DNA of 64,000 nucleotides from an uncultured Clostridium sp. (GCA_902496665.1 CABVBU010000010.1:7763-71762); one strand, 5' to 3'; counted from the first letter of the stretch, positions 49,285 through 58,496 are shown. A program made the numbers and translations. Notes: generated by a model not told the origin, from the sequence alone.

Positions 49285-50309
49285 AAGGTCACTCCCTTTT
49301 CTCCTGCCTCGATGGATCCGATGATGTACGGGATATCTCCTGCTGCCTTCATGGCTGCCATCGTTGTGCGGACATCTTCCTCAGCGACTGCAACGACCAT
49401 ACCGATTCCCATGTTGAAGGTGTTGTACATGATCTTCTCATCGATCTCGCCCTTTTTCTGCATCAGCGGGAAGATCGGCGGGATCTGGTAGCTGTCTTTA
49501 TGGATCACAGCGCGGACGCCGTCCTTTAACATACGCGGAACATTCTCGTAGAAGCCGCCGCCTGTGATATGGCTGCATGCCTTTACGGTAACGCCTGCTT
49601 TTTTCACGTTCTTTAAAGCTTTCACATAGATTCTTGTCGGAGCGAGAAGTGTCTCACCGAGAGTCTTTCCAAGCTCGTCGTAATATGTATTTAAGCCCTC
49701 CGCAGTCATCTCTTTCTCAAATACCTTGCGGACAAGAGAGAAACCGTTGGAGTGAACGCCTGTGGAAGCCATTCCGATCAGCACATCACCCAGCTGAAGA
49801 TCCTCTCCTGTGATCATCTCCTTTTTATCGCAGACGCCAACGGAGAAACCTGCAAGGTCATACTCATCCTCTGCCATAAGACCCGGATGCTCTGCGGTCT
49901 CACCGCCGATCAGGGCAGCTTCAGACTGGAGACAGCCCTCCGCAACACCTTTTACGATATCCGCGATCTTCTCCGGATAGTTCTTGCCGCATGCAATATA
50001 GTCTAAGAAGAATAACGGCTCACCGCCTGCACATGCGATATCGTTGACGCACATAGCGACTGCGTCGATACCGATGGTGTCATGCTTGTCCATGATCATC
50101 GCAAGTTTCACCTTTGTTCCACATCCGTCAGTGCCGGAAAGAAGGACCGGCTCCTCCATATCTTTGATCTTTGCGAGGGAGAATGCACCGGAAAATCCGC
50201 CAAGACCTCCTAAAACTTCCTCACGCATGGTCTTCTTTACATGCTCTTTCATCAGTTCTACAGACTTGTAACCAGCCTCGATATCAACTCCGGCTTTCTT
50301 GTAATCCAT
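49278..50309 (-). CDS. purM: Phosphoribosylformylglycinamidine cyclo-ligase PurM
   Basis: A 343-residue AIR synthetase. GGFSGAFSLA and PVLLSGTDGCGTKVKLA are the ATP-binding signatures, GGETAEHPG is highly conserved. AGGAGG lies before the ATG at 50309; an in-frame start at 50372 is not supported. Overlap with purN indicates coupling. Confidence 0.97.
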   Translation of the reverse strand: MDYKKAGVDIEAGYKSVELMKEHVKKTMREEVLGGLGGFSGAFSLAKIKDMEEPVLLSGTDGCGTKVKLAMIMDKHDTIGIDAVAMCVNDIACAGGEPLFFLDYIACGKNYPEKIADIVKGVAEGCLQSEAALIGGETAEHPGLMAEDEYDLAGFSVGVCDKKEMITGEDLQLGDVLIGMASTGVHSNGFSLVRKVFEKEMTAEGLNTYYDELGKTLGETLLAPTRIYVKALKNVKKAGVTVKACSHITGGGFYENVPRMLKDGVRAVIHKDSYQIPPIFPLMQKKGEIDEKIMYNTFNMGIGMVVAVAEEDVRTTMAAMKAAGDIPYIIGSIEAGEKGVTLC

Positions 50310-50518
50310 ATGTATTTCCTCCTGGAGAATCTTATGTTCGCGGACATTCTCTGCACATTCTGCATGTTGCATGCGCGATCATGTCCCGATTTCTATATTT
50401 TTTATGCTTATATGAGTTTACACTGTGTCTTCATCAGCCCCTGCTGGAAACACAATGCCCGGCAGCCACTCACCTTTCTGTCTGCGGGAACTCTGTTTTT
50501 TAATATCTCTGTTACTTA

Positions 50519-51037
50519 TTATTTTTTCATGGAAGCAAGATACTCTTTGTATCCGATCTTGTCGAGCTTCTCAGCCTTGCTCTCAACTTCCGTCTTCATC
50601 TTCTCGGAATAAGCTTTTAATTTTTCAAGGAGTTCCGGATCGGATGCCGCAAGGATCTTTGCCGCAAGGATTCCGGCATTCTTTCCTCCGTTGATCGCTA
50701 CGGTCGCTACCGGGATTCCGGACGGCATCTGTACGATAGAATAGAGGGAATCCACGCCGCCTAAGTCAGAAGTCTTCATCGGGATTCCGATGACCGGAAG
50801 CGGGAAGATCGCTGCGCACATACCCGGAAGGTGAGCTGCCTTGCCTGCGCCGGCGATAATAACCTTCATGCCTTTGCTCTCGGCGCTCTTCGCGTACTCG
50901 AAAAATGTATCCGGCTCTCTGTGAGCGGAAATGATCGTCATTTCAAAATCAATACCAAACTGTTCCAGTACCTCGGCAGCCTGTGCCATGATCGGCATAT
51001 CAGAGTCACTGCCCATTACAATTCCAACTTTTGTCAT
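50519..51037 (-). CDS. purE: N5-carboxyaminoimidazole ribonucleotide mutase PurE
   Basis: A 172-residue mutase of class I. MGSDSDMPIM and SAHREPD are the substrate-binding signatures and GAGKAAHLPGM the third motif. First gene of the pur run, 209 bases before purM. Confidence 0.97.
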   Translation of the reverse strand: MTKVGIVMGSDSDMPIMAQAAEVLEQFGIDFEMTIISAHREPDTFFEYAKSAESKGMKVIIAGAGKAAHLPGMCAAIFPLPVIGIPMKTSDLGGVDSLYSIVQMPSGIPVATVAINGGKNAGILAAKILAASDPELLEKLKAYSEKMKTEVESKAEKLDKIGYKEYLASMKK

Positions 51038-51066
51038 TGTTTTTTCTCCTTATGAGTGTAACGATT

Positions 51067-51120
51067 ATTGATAAGTTATTCTAATAAATAGCTTTTTAGT
51101 AACAATGCTTTCTTATCAAT
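51067..51120 (-). promoter_or_regulatory. Hairpin at the very 5' end of the pur transcript
   Basis: On the minus strand ATTGATAAG (51112-51120) pairs with CTTATCAAT (51067-51075), and AGC/GCT pairs inside. It begins at the predicted transcription start. It is not a guanine-type riboswitch (no TATA..GGTCTACC core), but could affect stability or regulation. Confidence 0.5.
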
Positions 51121-51121
51121 C

Positions 51122-51150
51122 ATAATACAAGGTTTTTTTATGCGCGTCAA
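51122..51150 (-). promoter_or_regulatory. Promoter of the pur operon
   Basis: On the minus strand TTGACG (51145-51150), 17 bases, TATTAT (51122-51127). Confidence 0.7.
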
Positions 51151-51281
51151 GTAGGAATCCGTAGATTCTGCCAACTTCATGCAGTGATGTGATACTGCAA
51201 AATATAATATTCTTCCCATCCATCGGTCTGTCAGCGGCTTTTCTTGGGATCACAAGTGTCCACACTCAGTGTAATTATGTA

Positions 51282-51325
51282 AAAACACCCTGAAATACAT
51301 AAATGAATTACATATTTCAGGGTGT
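51282..51325 (-). terminator. Terminator of the M29 aminopeptidase gene
   Basis: ACACCCTGAAATA (51287-51299) pairs perfectly with TATTTCAGGGTGT (51313-51325). On the minus strand it is followed by TTTTTAC. Confidence 0.82.
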
Positions 51326-51403
51326 CCTGTCATCAGCTGCATAACCACTGCGTTCATAATTTTCTCTATGCTATTCCGGTTTTGCAGTCTGATAAAACTT
51401 TTT

Positions 51404-51430
51404 GTAACGATTCAGTATCTTCACAGTTAC
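51404..51430. repeat. Dispersed repeat, copy 2
   Basis: GTAACGATTCAGTATCTTCA followed by CAGTTAC; it differs from copy 1 in a few bases and keeps the outer GTAAC / GTTAC inversion. Confidence 0.6.
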
Positions 51431-51439
51431 AACTTTTTC

Positions 51440-53509
51440 TTATTTTTCATCTAGCGGCCTATTTAATTCATCCAGCCCCGCCAGCACAAACCTTCCGTCC
51501 AGAATGATATCTGTCTTCGTTCCGTCTGTATGGACTGCGGAAATTCTCTCCAGCTCCTTATATGGGATCGTGATATCCGTGTGGACGCCGAAGTACGCCT
51601 TCGAGACATCTTCCTTCCTTAATATAGAAACTTCGTTGTCTCTCGCGATCATCTCTTTGCCGTCCGGATTGTACATCGGGCTGTCCTCAGACCAGCTGTA
51701 GCAGGTGTCGCCAACTGCAAAGTGCGGTCCCATCTTCTCGACGATGAGGATCGGCAGGCGGTCCAGAATTCCAAACTTCTCCGCCATCGCGTAGGCCGTC
51801 GTGTTCGTTCCGATGGCAAACTCACCGAGGGGCAGCGTCTCATGACCGTTCATGATTCCCTGCACGATGAGACGGTATCCGGCTTCCTGATCAGCCACTC
51901 CATTTTCCGTGAAGTTATCACATACCGCTGAAACCACACGTCCGTCCTTGAATTCCATGCGGAGGTTCCGGTACTGGATATCTCCGATATAAACCGTTCC
52001 CACATTTAAGATTCCGTTCGTTCCCGCAAGCTTCGGGGAAGTGAACACCTCGCCAAGCGGAATATTTACGTCCGCCACACAGTTCTCAAACTTCGTCTGC
52101 TTCTCCGGGTCGGAAATCGCAGCCAGCTGGACCTGCATGTTCGTCTGGTTCTCCCCTTTTCCGATGACCTCCACATACTCCGCTGTATCGAGAACATCGA
52201 TGATCTTCTGCTGCATGTCACGGTAAAGTTCGTAATCCAGGGTGTTGATCCGGATCGTCTCCTTAAAGATCTCCGGGAACTGTTCCCCGATTGCCGGAAC
52301 CGGGAACGCGATGATCGTAAAGCTCGTCTCATCCCCCGGAATATATTCGTTCACCACCGGCATAGAAAGATTCCTGTATTCCAGATAAAGGTTCTGCTGT
52401 TTCTCCGTAAACGCCCATGCCTCCGGTTTGTTCACCGGATCAAAGCCCGGCTCGCCGAAGGTCTCGATGACCGCCGGTCCCGCGTAAGCGGCTGCGTCCT
52501 CTTTATACTGCTCGTAGGCCGTCTTTAAGACACCGATCTTCCGGTCGCGGAACGCCTTATCCATATAGACTGCGCTGTCATAACGATGGTCATAATCATA
52601 CTGTCTGTTCGGGGAAGAGGATGCGTATCCGCCGTGTCCTGCCGGATTCCGGTTGATGCTGCCCACAGCACTTCTGCAAAAGATCACAGAAAGCCCCGCT
52701 GCCTCGAAATTTTTTACTGCCTGGCGTACCATGCGTTCAAAACCGATCGGATAACGCACTGACACCGTCTTCTTCTTCGAAAGATCCCGGCCCATGACCT
52801 CAAATCCACGGATATATCCGTCAGTATAGGTATCTGCCATCTTCCTGATCTCTTCCTCCGGCAGGCTGTTTAAGAACGCCGCTGTCTTCTCCTCTTCCGG
52901 GGAAATATACGCACCGAACCGGTAGAGATACGAGAGATCGGAAAGGTCACTCTCCATGATGATCTTTTTCGCGAAATCAAGCTTTGGATCCACGCCTTCC
53001 TGTACACGGTAAGTCAGAGTCACGTCACAGTAGTCGCTGGCGCTCCAGTAGAGCACGTCCTTGATCTCCTTCGCTGCCGGAAGTGTCTCGCCCTCAAAGA
53101 GGTTGTAGATCTCGATCAGTGCCTCGTTTCCGATCACGAGATCCAGAACACGTCCCTCAAACGCGTAAATGATATCCCCGCGGATCTCCGCATAGAGATA
53201 GGAAAGAAGCTTTCCGTACTCCTCCCCCAGCGTCTTCACCGCGTAAGCCGGATTCGTATAGCTTGTCTCATAGTTTTCCGGAAGAACATCCACATAGAGC
53301 TTATGATTTAATGTTCTTCCCTCTTCCAGTGTCATCTGATCCAGACTTCCGTCCTCTTTCGCCTTTAAGACCTCGCCGCACTGGATAACGAACTCTGTTA
53401 CTTTTCTAAAATAATCCCGGTAGTTTTCCGGTACCGTCTCTTCCGTCAGAATTTCCTGGATCCGCGCCATGGAAAGGTCATAGCGCTCTCTGATCAGATC
53501 TTGTTCCAT
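51440..53509 (-). CDS. M29 family aminopeptidase with a large N-terminal domain
   Basis: A 689-residue protein. The C-terminal part (from about residue 330) is an M29 (AmpS/PepS) metallo-aminopeptidase: VNIPLGEVFTSPKLAGTNG (metal Glu), MNGHETLPLGEFAIGTNT and KMGPHFAVGDTCYSW (metal His and Asp). Family members are usually near 400 residues; the first roughly 300 residues here are an extra helical domain (RERYDLSMARIQEILTEETV onward) with a further YDHRYDSAVYMDK region. Cytosolic, since there is no signal. It probably trims peptides. A strong terminator follows. Confidence 0.85.
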   Translation of the reverse strand: MEQDLIRERYDLSMARIQEILTEETVPENYRDYFRKVTEFVIQCGEVLKAKEDGSLDQMTLEEGRTLNHKLYVDVLPENYETSYTNPAYAVKTLGEEYGKLLSYLYAEIRGDIIYAFEGRVLDLVIGNEALIEIYNLFEGETLPAAKEIKDVLYWSASDYCDVTLTYRVQEGVDPKLDFAKKIIMESDLSDLSYLYRFGAYISPEEEKTAAFLNSLPEEEIRKMADTYTDGYIRGFEVMGRDLSKKKTVSVRYPIGFERMVRQAVKNFEAAGLSVIFCRSAVGSINRNPAGHGGYASSSPNRQYDYDHRYDSAVYMDKAFRDRKIGVLKTAYEQYKEDAAAYAGPAVIETFGEPGFDPVNKPEAWAFTEKQQNLYLEYRNLSMPVVNEYIPGDETSFTIIAFPVPAIGEQFPEIFKETIRINTLDYELYRDMQQKIIDVLDTAEYVEVIGKGENQTNMQVQLAAISDPEKQTKFENCVADVNIPLGEVFTSPKLAGTNGILNVGTVYIGDIQYRNLRMEFKDGRVVSAVCDNFTENGVADQEAGYRLIVQGIMNGHETLPLGEFAIGTNTTAYAMAEKFGILDRLPILIVEKMGPHFAVGDTCYSWSEDSPMYNPDGKEMIARDNEVSILRKEDVSKAYFGVHTDITIPYKELERISAVHTDGTKTDIILDGRFVLAGLDELNRPLDEK

Positions 53510-53594
53510 GTGTCATGCCTCCATTTCACGTTCATTTTCCGCACCTGAAAAAGATGCGCTCCGGACCGCTGTTCCCAGTTCCGCCCTGTCATCT

Positions 53595-53912
53595 TTACAG
53601 CGCAAACACGATCATCAGTACCCACACCAGCAACAGGATCCCCGCCGCCGCAAGGCTGATCTTCGCCAGAAGATAATTCTTCTCTTTCTCCATCATGGCA
53701 AATACACCATAGACCACCGATGACACTGCAATGACAATACTGCAAAAACCCAGAGCCGCAGCCGCAAGCGGCGCATTCCCCTGGGTATAGTACGAAAAAC
53801 TGATGGCGGCGGCATAAAAGACAAATGCCGCCGCTGCGAGCCCTGCCGCCACAAAACTGTTCTTTGCAAACGGCTTTTTTATATACGATACTTTATTTCC
53901 GATTCGTTCCAC
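53595..53912 (-). CDS. DUF6142-like small membrane protein, GTG start
   Basis: A 105-residue protein with three helices (AAGLAAAAFVFYAAAISFSY, AAAALGFCSIVIAVSSVVYG, KISLAAAGILLLVWVLMIVF). It resembles the DUF6142 group of Lachnospiraceae; function unknown. The GTG at 53912 follows GGGAG and overlaps the vanZ end by 20 bases, implying coupling. A longer in-frame start at 53969 would overlap much more. Confidence 0.68.
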   Translation of the reverse strand: MERIGNKVSYIKKPFAKNSFVAAGLAAAAFVFYAAAISFSYYTQGNAPLAAAALGFCSIVIAVSSVVYGVFAMMEKEKNYLLAKISLAAAGILLLVWVLMIVFAL

Positions 53913-54360
53913 TGTATCTCTCCCAAACGCCTCTCGCAAGGACAAAAATAATATACCCGGCAAAACCACCGATGGTATTTAAGAGCAGGTCATCCACATC
54001 AAAGCTTCCGACTTTGCCGACAAGCTGCATCGTCTCCACAAGAAGACTCATGGCAAAGCTTAAGAGTACTGTGATATACCAGTGTCTCGTCCGCACCCAG
54101 ATGACCGGCAGAAAAAAGCCAAAGGGCATAAATGCCAGCACGTTGCCGAAAATATTCAAGAACACCGCGCGCCAGCCAAGAATGTTCCTGTATAAAAGAA
54201 AGCGCCGAATCTCTTTAAAAAGGGTCAGGTTGTAGGAATATTCGGCCCTCGCGTCAGGGCTGCGCCCCATTTCTTCGGCGAAAAACAGGAAATATGTCAG
54301 CAGAACCAGATACAGGACAAAAAGAACCGCCCCGAGAATCCGATGTCTGTGTTTTTTCAT
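53893..54360 (-). CDS. VanZ family protein
   Basis: A 155-residue membrane protein with four to five helices. FLNIFGNVLAFMPFGFFLPV and SLLVETMQLVGKVGSFDVDD are VanZ signatures. In some Enterococcus strains VanZ gives low teicoplanin resistance; for most members the role is unknown. GGAG precedes the chosen ATG; a TTG two codons upstream is the alternative. Confidence 0.85.
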   Translation of the reverse strand: MKKHRHRILGAVLFVLYLVLLTYFLFFAEEMGRSPDARAEYSYNLTLFKEIRRFLLYRNILGWRAVFLNIFGNVLAFMPFGFFLPVIWVRTRHWYITVLLSFAMSLLVETMQLVGKVGSFDVDDLLLNTIGGFAGYIIFVLARGVWERYSGTNRK

Positions 54361-54446
54361 TTTCAAAATTCTCCATTCCCACCAAAACAGGGGTTCCTGT
54401 TTCGTGGTCCTTCTCTCCGGATACTCTCCGAATTTTTAAGCAGGAA

Positions 54447-54478
54447 AGGAGATGCCGCCATAAAGGCCACATCTCCCA
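54447..54478 (-). terminator. Terminator after the pyr operon
   Basis: On the minus strand GGAGATG pairs with CATCTCC around a G/T-rich loop, followed by TTTCC. The U-tract is short. Confidence 0.5.
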
Positions 54479-54556
54479 CTCCGTTCATTTCACTTTTCAG
54501 GCATGCTTCACCGCTCTTTTTGTTTTCACAGCCGCGTTAAAACTGCCCTGATCCGA

Positions 54557-54706
54557 TTAAAACGTAATCTCAGATTTTCTCTTAAGAAGCAGTGCCCCGT
54601 TCACGATCGCGATGATTCCGGCAGCAAGTCCGACAGATGCAACGATAACTCCAACCGCGATGCTCGCTGCCCCTGTGTTTCTCATGGTCTTATAAATTTT
54701 TTCCAT
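54557..54706 (-). CDS. Small membrane protein downstream of pyrE, 49 aa
   Basis: A 49-residue peptide, MEKIYKTMRNTGAASIAVGV then IVASVGLAAGIIAIVNGALL and LKRKSEITF: one long hydrophobic helix with basic ends. GGAGCGG lies six bases before the ATG, and the gene begins 14 bases after pyrE, so it is co-transcribed with pyr genes. I do not know its function. Confidence 0.65.
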   Translation of the reverse strand: MEKIYKTMRNTGAASIAVGVIVASVGLAAGIIAIVNGALLLKRKSEITF

Positions 54707-54720
54707 AAAACCGCTCCTTC

Positions 54721-55395
54721 TTATTTTACGCCATACTGCTCATAGTATGCGTCGATCGCTGCTTTTAATGTGTCGTCGATGATAACTTTTCCCTTGTACT
54801 CTTTGTTGTAAAGGTGCTCAACTACTTCCTTCATTGTTACAATCGCTGTTGTGCGGAAACCGTATTTCTCCTGGATCTCGGTAAGAGCGGACTTCTCGCC
54901 TTTCCCTCTCTCGCAGCGGTCTACGGATACAACAAGACCGAGAACATCGACATCGCCCTGTGCCTTGATGATCGGAAGTGTCTCCTCGATGGAAGTGCCA
55001 GCTGTTGTCACGTCCTCGATGATAACGACCTTGTCGCCGTCAGCGATCGGGCTGCCGAGAAGGATTCCCTTGTCACCGTGGTCTTTTACTTCTTTTCTGT
55101 TGGAGCAGTACTTGATGTCTGCGCCGAAGTGCTCACTGATCGCCATGCTTGTTGCAACGGTCAGCGGAATTCCCTTGTAAGCCGGTCCAAAGAGAACATC
55201 GAAGTCTGTTCCGAATGTATCATTGATCGCTTTTGCGTAGTACTCGCCAAGCTTTCTGAGCTGAGCGCCTGTGCGGTAGAATCCTGTGTTTACGAAAAAC
55301 GGAGTCTTTCTTCCGCTCTTTGTTACGAAATCTCCAAATTTTAATACGCCGCAATCAACCATGAATTCAATAAATTCCTGCTTGTACTTTTCCAT
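54721..55395 (-). CDS. pyrE: Orotate phosphoribosyltransferase PyrE
   Basis: A 224-residue enzyme adding PRPP to orotate. The PRPP motif is KVVIIEDVTTAGTSIEET; LFGPAYKGIPLTVA is also characteristic. It ends the pyrF-pyrK-pyrD-pyrE order. Confidence 0.97.
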   Translation of the reverse strand: MEKYKQEFIEFMVDCGVLKFGDFVTKSGRKTPFFVNTGFYRTGAQLRKLGEYYAKAINDTFGTDFDVLFGPAYKGIPLTVATSMAISEHFGADIKYCSNRKEVKDHGDKGILLGSPIADGDKVVIIEDVTTAGTSIEETLPIIKAQGDVDVLGLVVSVDRCERGKGEKSALTEIQEKYGFRTTAIVTMKEVVEHLYNKEYKGKVIIDDTLKAAIDAYYEQYGVK

Positions 55396-55426
55396 GACCT
55401 AAAAACTTCCTTTCAAAATAATATTC

Positions 55427-56329
55427 TTAGTGCACAGCACCAATTAACTCGTGGATATCTTCCACACCGTACTTCTTCATGTACGCCTCGATGCCCTCGA
55501 TCACCTGGATCGTCGTATCCGGGTTGATGAAGTTCGCGGTTCCGATGGACACTGCTGTCGCGCCTGCAAGGATGAATTCCAGCGCGTCCTCAGCCGTCAT
55601 GATTCCGCCCATTCCGATCACCGGGATCTTCACGGCATTTGCAACCTGGTATACCATGCGGACAGCCACCGGTTTGATCGCCGGGCCGGACATACCGCCG
55701 GTCTTGTTTGCCAGGGCGAATGTGCGCTTGTTGATATCGATCTTCATTCCTGTGATGGTGTTGATCAGAGATACCACATCAGCTCCGCCTGCCTCAACGG
55801 CTCTCGCCATCTCAGCGATATCCGTAACGTTCGGGGAGAGCTTCATGATCACCGGCTGCTTTGCAACCTTCTTTACCGCCTTTGTGATCTGCTCCGCGCA
55901 TTTCGGATCCTGACCGAATGCGATTCCGCCCTCTTTCACGTTCGGGCAGGAGATATTGATCTCAAGCATATCTACATCAGCGTCAGCAAGGCGCTCCACA
56001 ACATCCACATAGTCGCTCTCAGACTTACCGCAGACATTGACGATGATCTTTGTGTCATGCTGTCTTAAGAACGGAACGTCACGCTTCATGAACACGTCGA
56101 CGCCCGGTCCCTGAAGACCGATAGCGTTTAACATTCCGCCGTAAACTTCCGTCACACGCGGGGTCGGATTTCCCGGCCACGGCACGTTTGCGATTCCTTT
56201 TGTGACAACAGCGCCGAGACGGTCAAGATCGATCATCTCGCCGTATTCCATACCGGAACCAAAGGTACCGGAACAGGTCATAACCGGGTTCTTTAACTCT
56301 ACACCGGCAAGTGTTACTTTTGTATTCAT
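55427..56329 (-). CDS. pyrD: Dihydroorotate dehydrogenase, catalytic subunit (PyrDB)
   Basis: A 300-residue class 1B flavoprotein. The catalytic Cys lies in EINISCPNVKEGG; KLSPNVTDI and GMGGIMTAEDALEFILAGA form the FMN site. It works with the PyrK subunit, whose stop it overlaps by four bases. NAD+ is the acceptor in this class. Confidence 0.97.
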   Translation of the reverse strand: MNTKVTLAGVELKNPVMTCSGTFGSGMEYGEMIDLDRLGAVVTKGIANVPWPGNPTPRVTEVYGGMLNAIGLQGPGVDVFMKRDVPFLRQHDTKIIVNVCGKSESDYVDVVERLADADVDMLEINISCPNVKEGGIAFGQDPKCAEQITKAVKKVAKQPVIMKLSPNVTDIAEMARAVEAGGADVVSLINTITGMKIDINKRTFALANKTGGMSGPAIKPVAVRMVYQVANAVKIPVIGMGGIMTAEDALEFILAGATAVSIGTANFINPDTTIQVIEGIEAYMKKYGVEDIHELIGAVH

Positions 56330-57159
56330 GCCTGCTCCTCCTTCCTGATCATGATGCCGGAGGCGATGCGCTCACGCTGCTCATCCGGAGTCAGAAGCTC
56401 TACCTCTTCAGCGCGGAATACCGGGCCGTCCTTACAGATCCTCTTGTTTCTCACATTGCTGTGCTCATCGATGTCCTTGCTGTGGCATACGCAGCCAAGA
56501 CAGGCACCGATTCCGCACGCCATCTTCTCTTCCAGAGAGATATAGCACTCGATCCCATTCTCCATTGCGTAGGTCTTTAATGCCTTCAACATCGGAGTTG
56601 GTCCGCATGCGTAGATGATATCCGCGGTAAGCTTCTCCGCGCGGATCGCGTCGATGACATTTCCCTTTGTTCCGACACTTCCGTCCTCTGTCGCGATCAC
56701 GACATCGGCGTATTTGCGAAGCTCGTCTGCGAGGAAGGTCTCTTTATCTCTGTAACCGATGACTGCTGTCTTCTCGCAGTCAAGGTTCTTAGCAAGCTCC
56801 AGCATTGGCGGGATTCCAATTCCGCCGCCGATCAGGAATGCTTTTTTCTTCTTTAAGGGGAATCCATTTCCCAGCGGTCCCATAATATCGAGGGTATCGC
56901 CTTCCTTGTATGCGGAAAATTCCTTTGTTCCGGCTCCCGCGATGCGGTAAACGATCCGAAGTCTTCCATTCTCCTTGTCTGCCTCGCAGATACTGATCGG
57001 ACGCGGCAGAAGCTTTGACTGGTCATTGGTGTAAACAGCGATAAACTGTCCCGGTACGGCTGCTTTTGCCATCTCCGGTGCGTCAAGCCACATGCTGTAG
57101 ATTCCCTCCGCCAGTTTTTCCTGGCTGTGGATCACAGCGTTTACTTTTTTCTGTGCCAT
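56326..57159 (-). CDS. pyrK: Dihydroorotate dehydrogenase electron transfer subunit PyrK
   Basis: A 277-residue FAD and [2Fe-2S] protein. RPISICEADKENG binds FAD; GGGIGIPPMLELAK binds NAD; the cluster cysteines are CGIGACLGCVC plus a distal Cys in RICKDGPVF. GGAGG lies before the ATG. Passes electrons from PyrD to NAD+. Confidence 0.96.
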   Translation of the reverse strand: MAQKKVNAVIHSQEKLAEGIYSMWLDAPEMAKAAVPGQFIAVYTNDQSKLLPRPISICEADKENGRLRIVYRIAGAGTKEFSAYKEGDTLDIMGPLGNGFPLKKKKAFLIGGGIGIPPMLELAKNLDCEKTAVIGYRDKETFLADELRKYADVVIATEDGSVGTKGNVIDAIRAEKLTADIIYACGPTPMLKALKTYAMENGIECYISLEEKMACGIGACLGCVCHSKDIDEHSNVRNKRICKDGPVFRAEEVELLTPDEQRERIASGIMIRKEEQA

Positions 57160-57433
57160 GGTTTCCTCCTGGTGGTTTACTAGCAGTATTCCGGTGCCTT
57201 TTCAGCTTTCCGGCACACTGTTTTTATATGGTTACAACACATCAGCCACGGACATACGCCATGGCTGATAAATTTTCAATGTACGCAGCTGTTCAGTACC
57301 TTCACAGTTACGTGCAAAAATCCATCCTGAATCAACTCCGTTAATAGATTTTTGCCTGCCACCACAAAGTTTTCTTACGGTCAGCGCAGCAAGTGCACCA
57401 ACCAGCTAAACAGCTGCCAATATACTTTATTAA
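57160..57433. other. Repeat-bearing gap between pyrF and pyrK
   Basis: It holds dispersed repeat copy 3 (57286-57358) and the ACGGTCAGCGC fragment near 57378. ATCAACTCCGT (57331-57341) is inverted relative to ACGGAGTTGAT inside the pyrF 3' end (57440-57450), so the transcript can form a long-range helix here. Confidence 0.45.
57286..57358. repeat. Dispersed repeat, copy 3
   Basis: It contains CTGTTCAGTACCTTCACAGT and continues TACGTGCAAAAATCC (to 57323), matching copy 1 with one change. GCAAAAATC then finds an inverted partner GATTTTTGC near 57346-57354, making a larger stem. Confidence 0.65.
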
Positions 57434-58351
57434 TTATAATACGGAGTTGATATCCGTGATCATATCGATGACAGCCTGTCTGGATGCCTCTGCGAAATGT
57501 TCCGGACCGAACTTTGCGTATTTCTCCTGCTTATACGCAGCGATGATTCCTCTGGAGGAGTTTACGACAGCTCCGAGACCATCCTCATTGAAGCAGTGCA
57601 TTAAGTCTTTCGCAGTACCGCCCTGTGCACCGTAGCCCGGTACAAGGAAGTATGTCTTCGGCATGAGCTTTCTTAAGATCTTGCTCATCTCCGGATAGGT
57701 AGCGCCCACAACGGCACCTACGTTGCTGTAATCGCCGTCCATGCTTGCTTCGCCCCACTCAACGACCTTCTCTGCGACTAACTCGTAGAGCGGTCTTCCA
57801 TCTACAAGGCGGTCCTGGAACTCACCGCTGGACGGGTTGGATGTCTTAACGAGAACGAAAAGGCCTCTGTCCTCATCGTTGCAGACATTGACGAACGGTT
57901 TGATTCCGTCTGTTCCGAGGTACGGGTTTACGGTAATAAAGTCAGTATTGAAGCCGCGGCATACGTTGCTTCCGACTTTTACACTTCCGATATGTCCAAC
58001 TGCATATGCGGAGGAAGTGGATCCGATATCGCCTCTCTTTACGTCTCCGATCACAAGGAGTCCCTTGTTCTGGCAGTATTCGATCGTGCGGGCATATATT
58101 TTAAGACCCTCAATGCCAAACTGCTCATACATTGCAATCTGCGGTTTCACTGAGGGAATCAAATCATAAGTGTTATCAATAATTTCTTTGTTAAACTGCC
58201 ATACAGCCTCGGCAGCTCCTTCCATGGTCTCGCCGAAGTCCTTAAATGCTCTCTGGACAATATGGTTCGGGATATAACCTAACATAGGGTCAAGACCGAC
58301 GCAGATCGGTGCCTTTGTCTTCTGAATCTTCTGTATGAGCTGACTGATCAT
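57434..58351 (-). CDS. pyrF: Orotidine 5'-phosphate decarboxylase PyrF (type 2)
   Basis: A 305-residue type 2 OMP decarboxylase, the long form seen in many clostridia and actinobacteria. APICVGLDPML starts the barrel; VIGDVKRGDIGSTS is the catalytic DxKxxD region. GGAGGAGG precedes the ATG at 58351. First gene of the pyr run. Confidence 0.96.
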   Translation of the reverse strand: MISQLIQKIQKTKAPICVGLDPMLGYIPNHIVQRAFKDFGETMEGAAEAVWQFNKEIIDNTYDLIPSVKPQIAMYEQFGIEGLKIYARTIEYCQNKGLLVIGDVKRGDIGSTSSAYAVGHIGSVKVGSNVCRGFNTDFITVNPYLGTDGIKPFVNVCNDEDRGLFVLVKTSNPSSGEFQDRLVDGRPLYELVAEKVVEWGEASMDGDYSNVGAVVGATYPEMSKILRKLMPKTYFLVPGYGAQGGTAKDLMHCFNEDGLGAVVNSSRGIIAAYKQEKYAKFGPEHFAEASRQAVIDMITDINSVL

Positions 58352-58496
58352 AGTTTCCTCCTCCGATGTAGTTGCGTTTCTACAACACCTTATTCTTTCC
58401 AATTTTAGCATATGGTGTTTCTGGTTTCAAGTAGAAATGTGAGGGATGGGAAAATTTCTGCAATTTGAGGAGAATTTGGGAATATTGTGACAGATG

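Noticed and set aside
51038..51280. Purine riboswitch upstream of purE
   Set aside because: No paired-loop consensus of the purine aptamer is present in the short leader.
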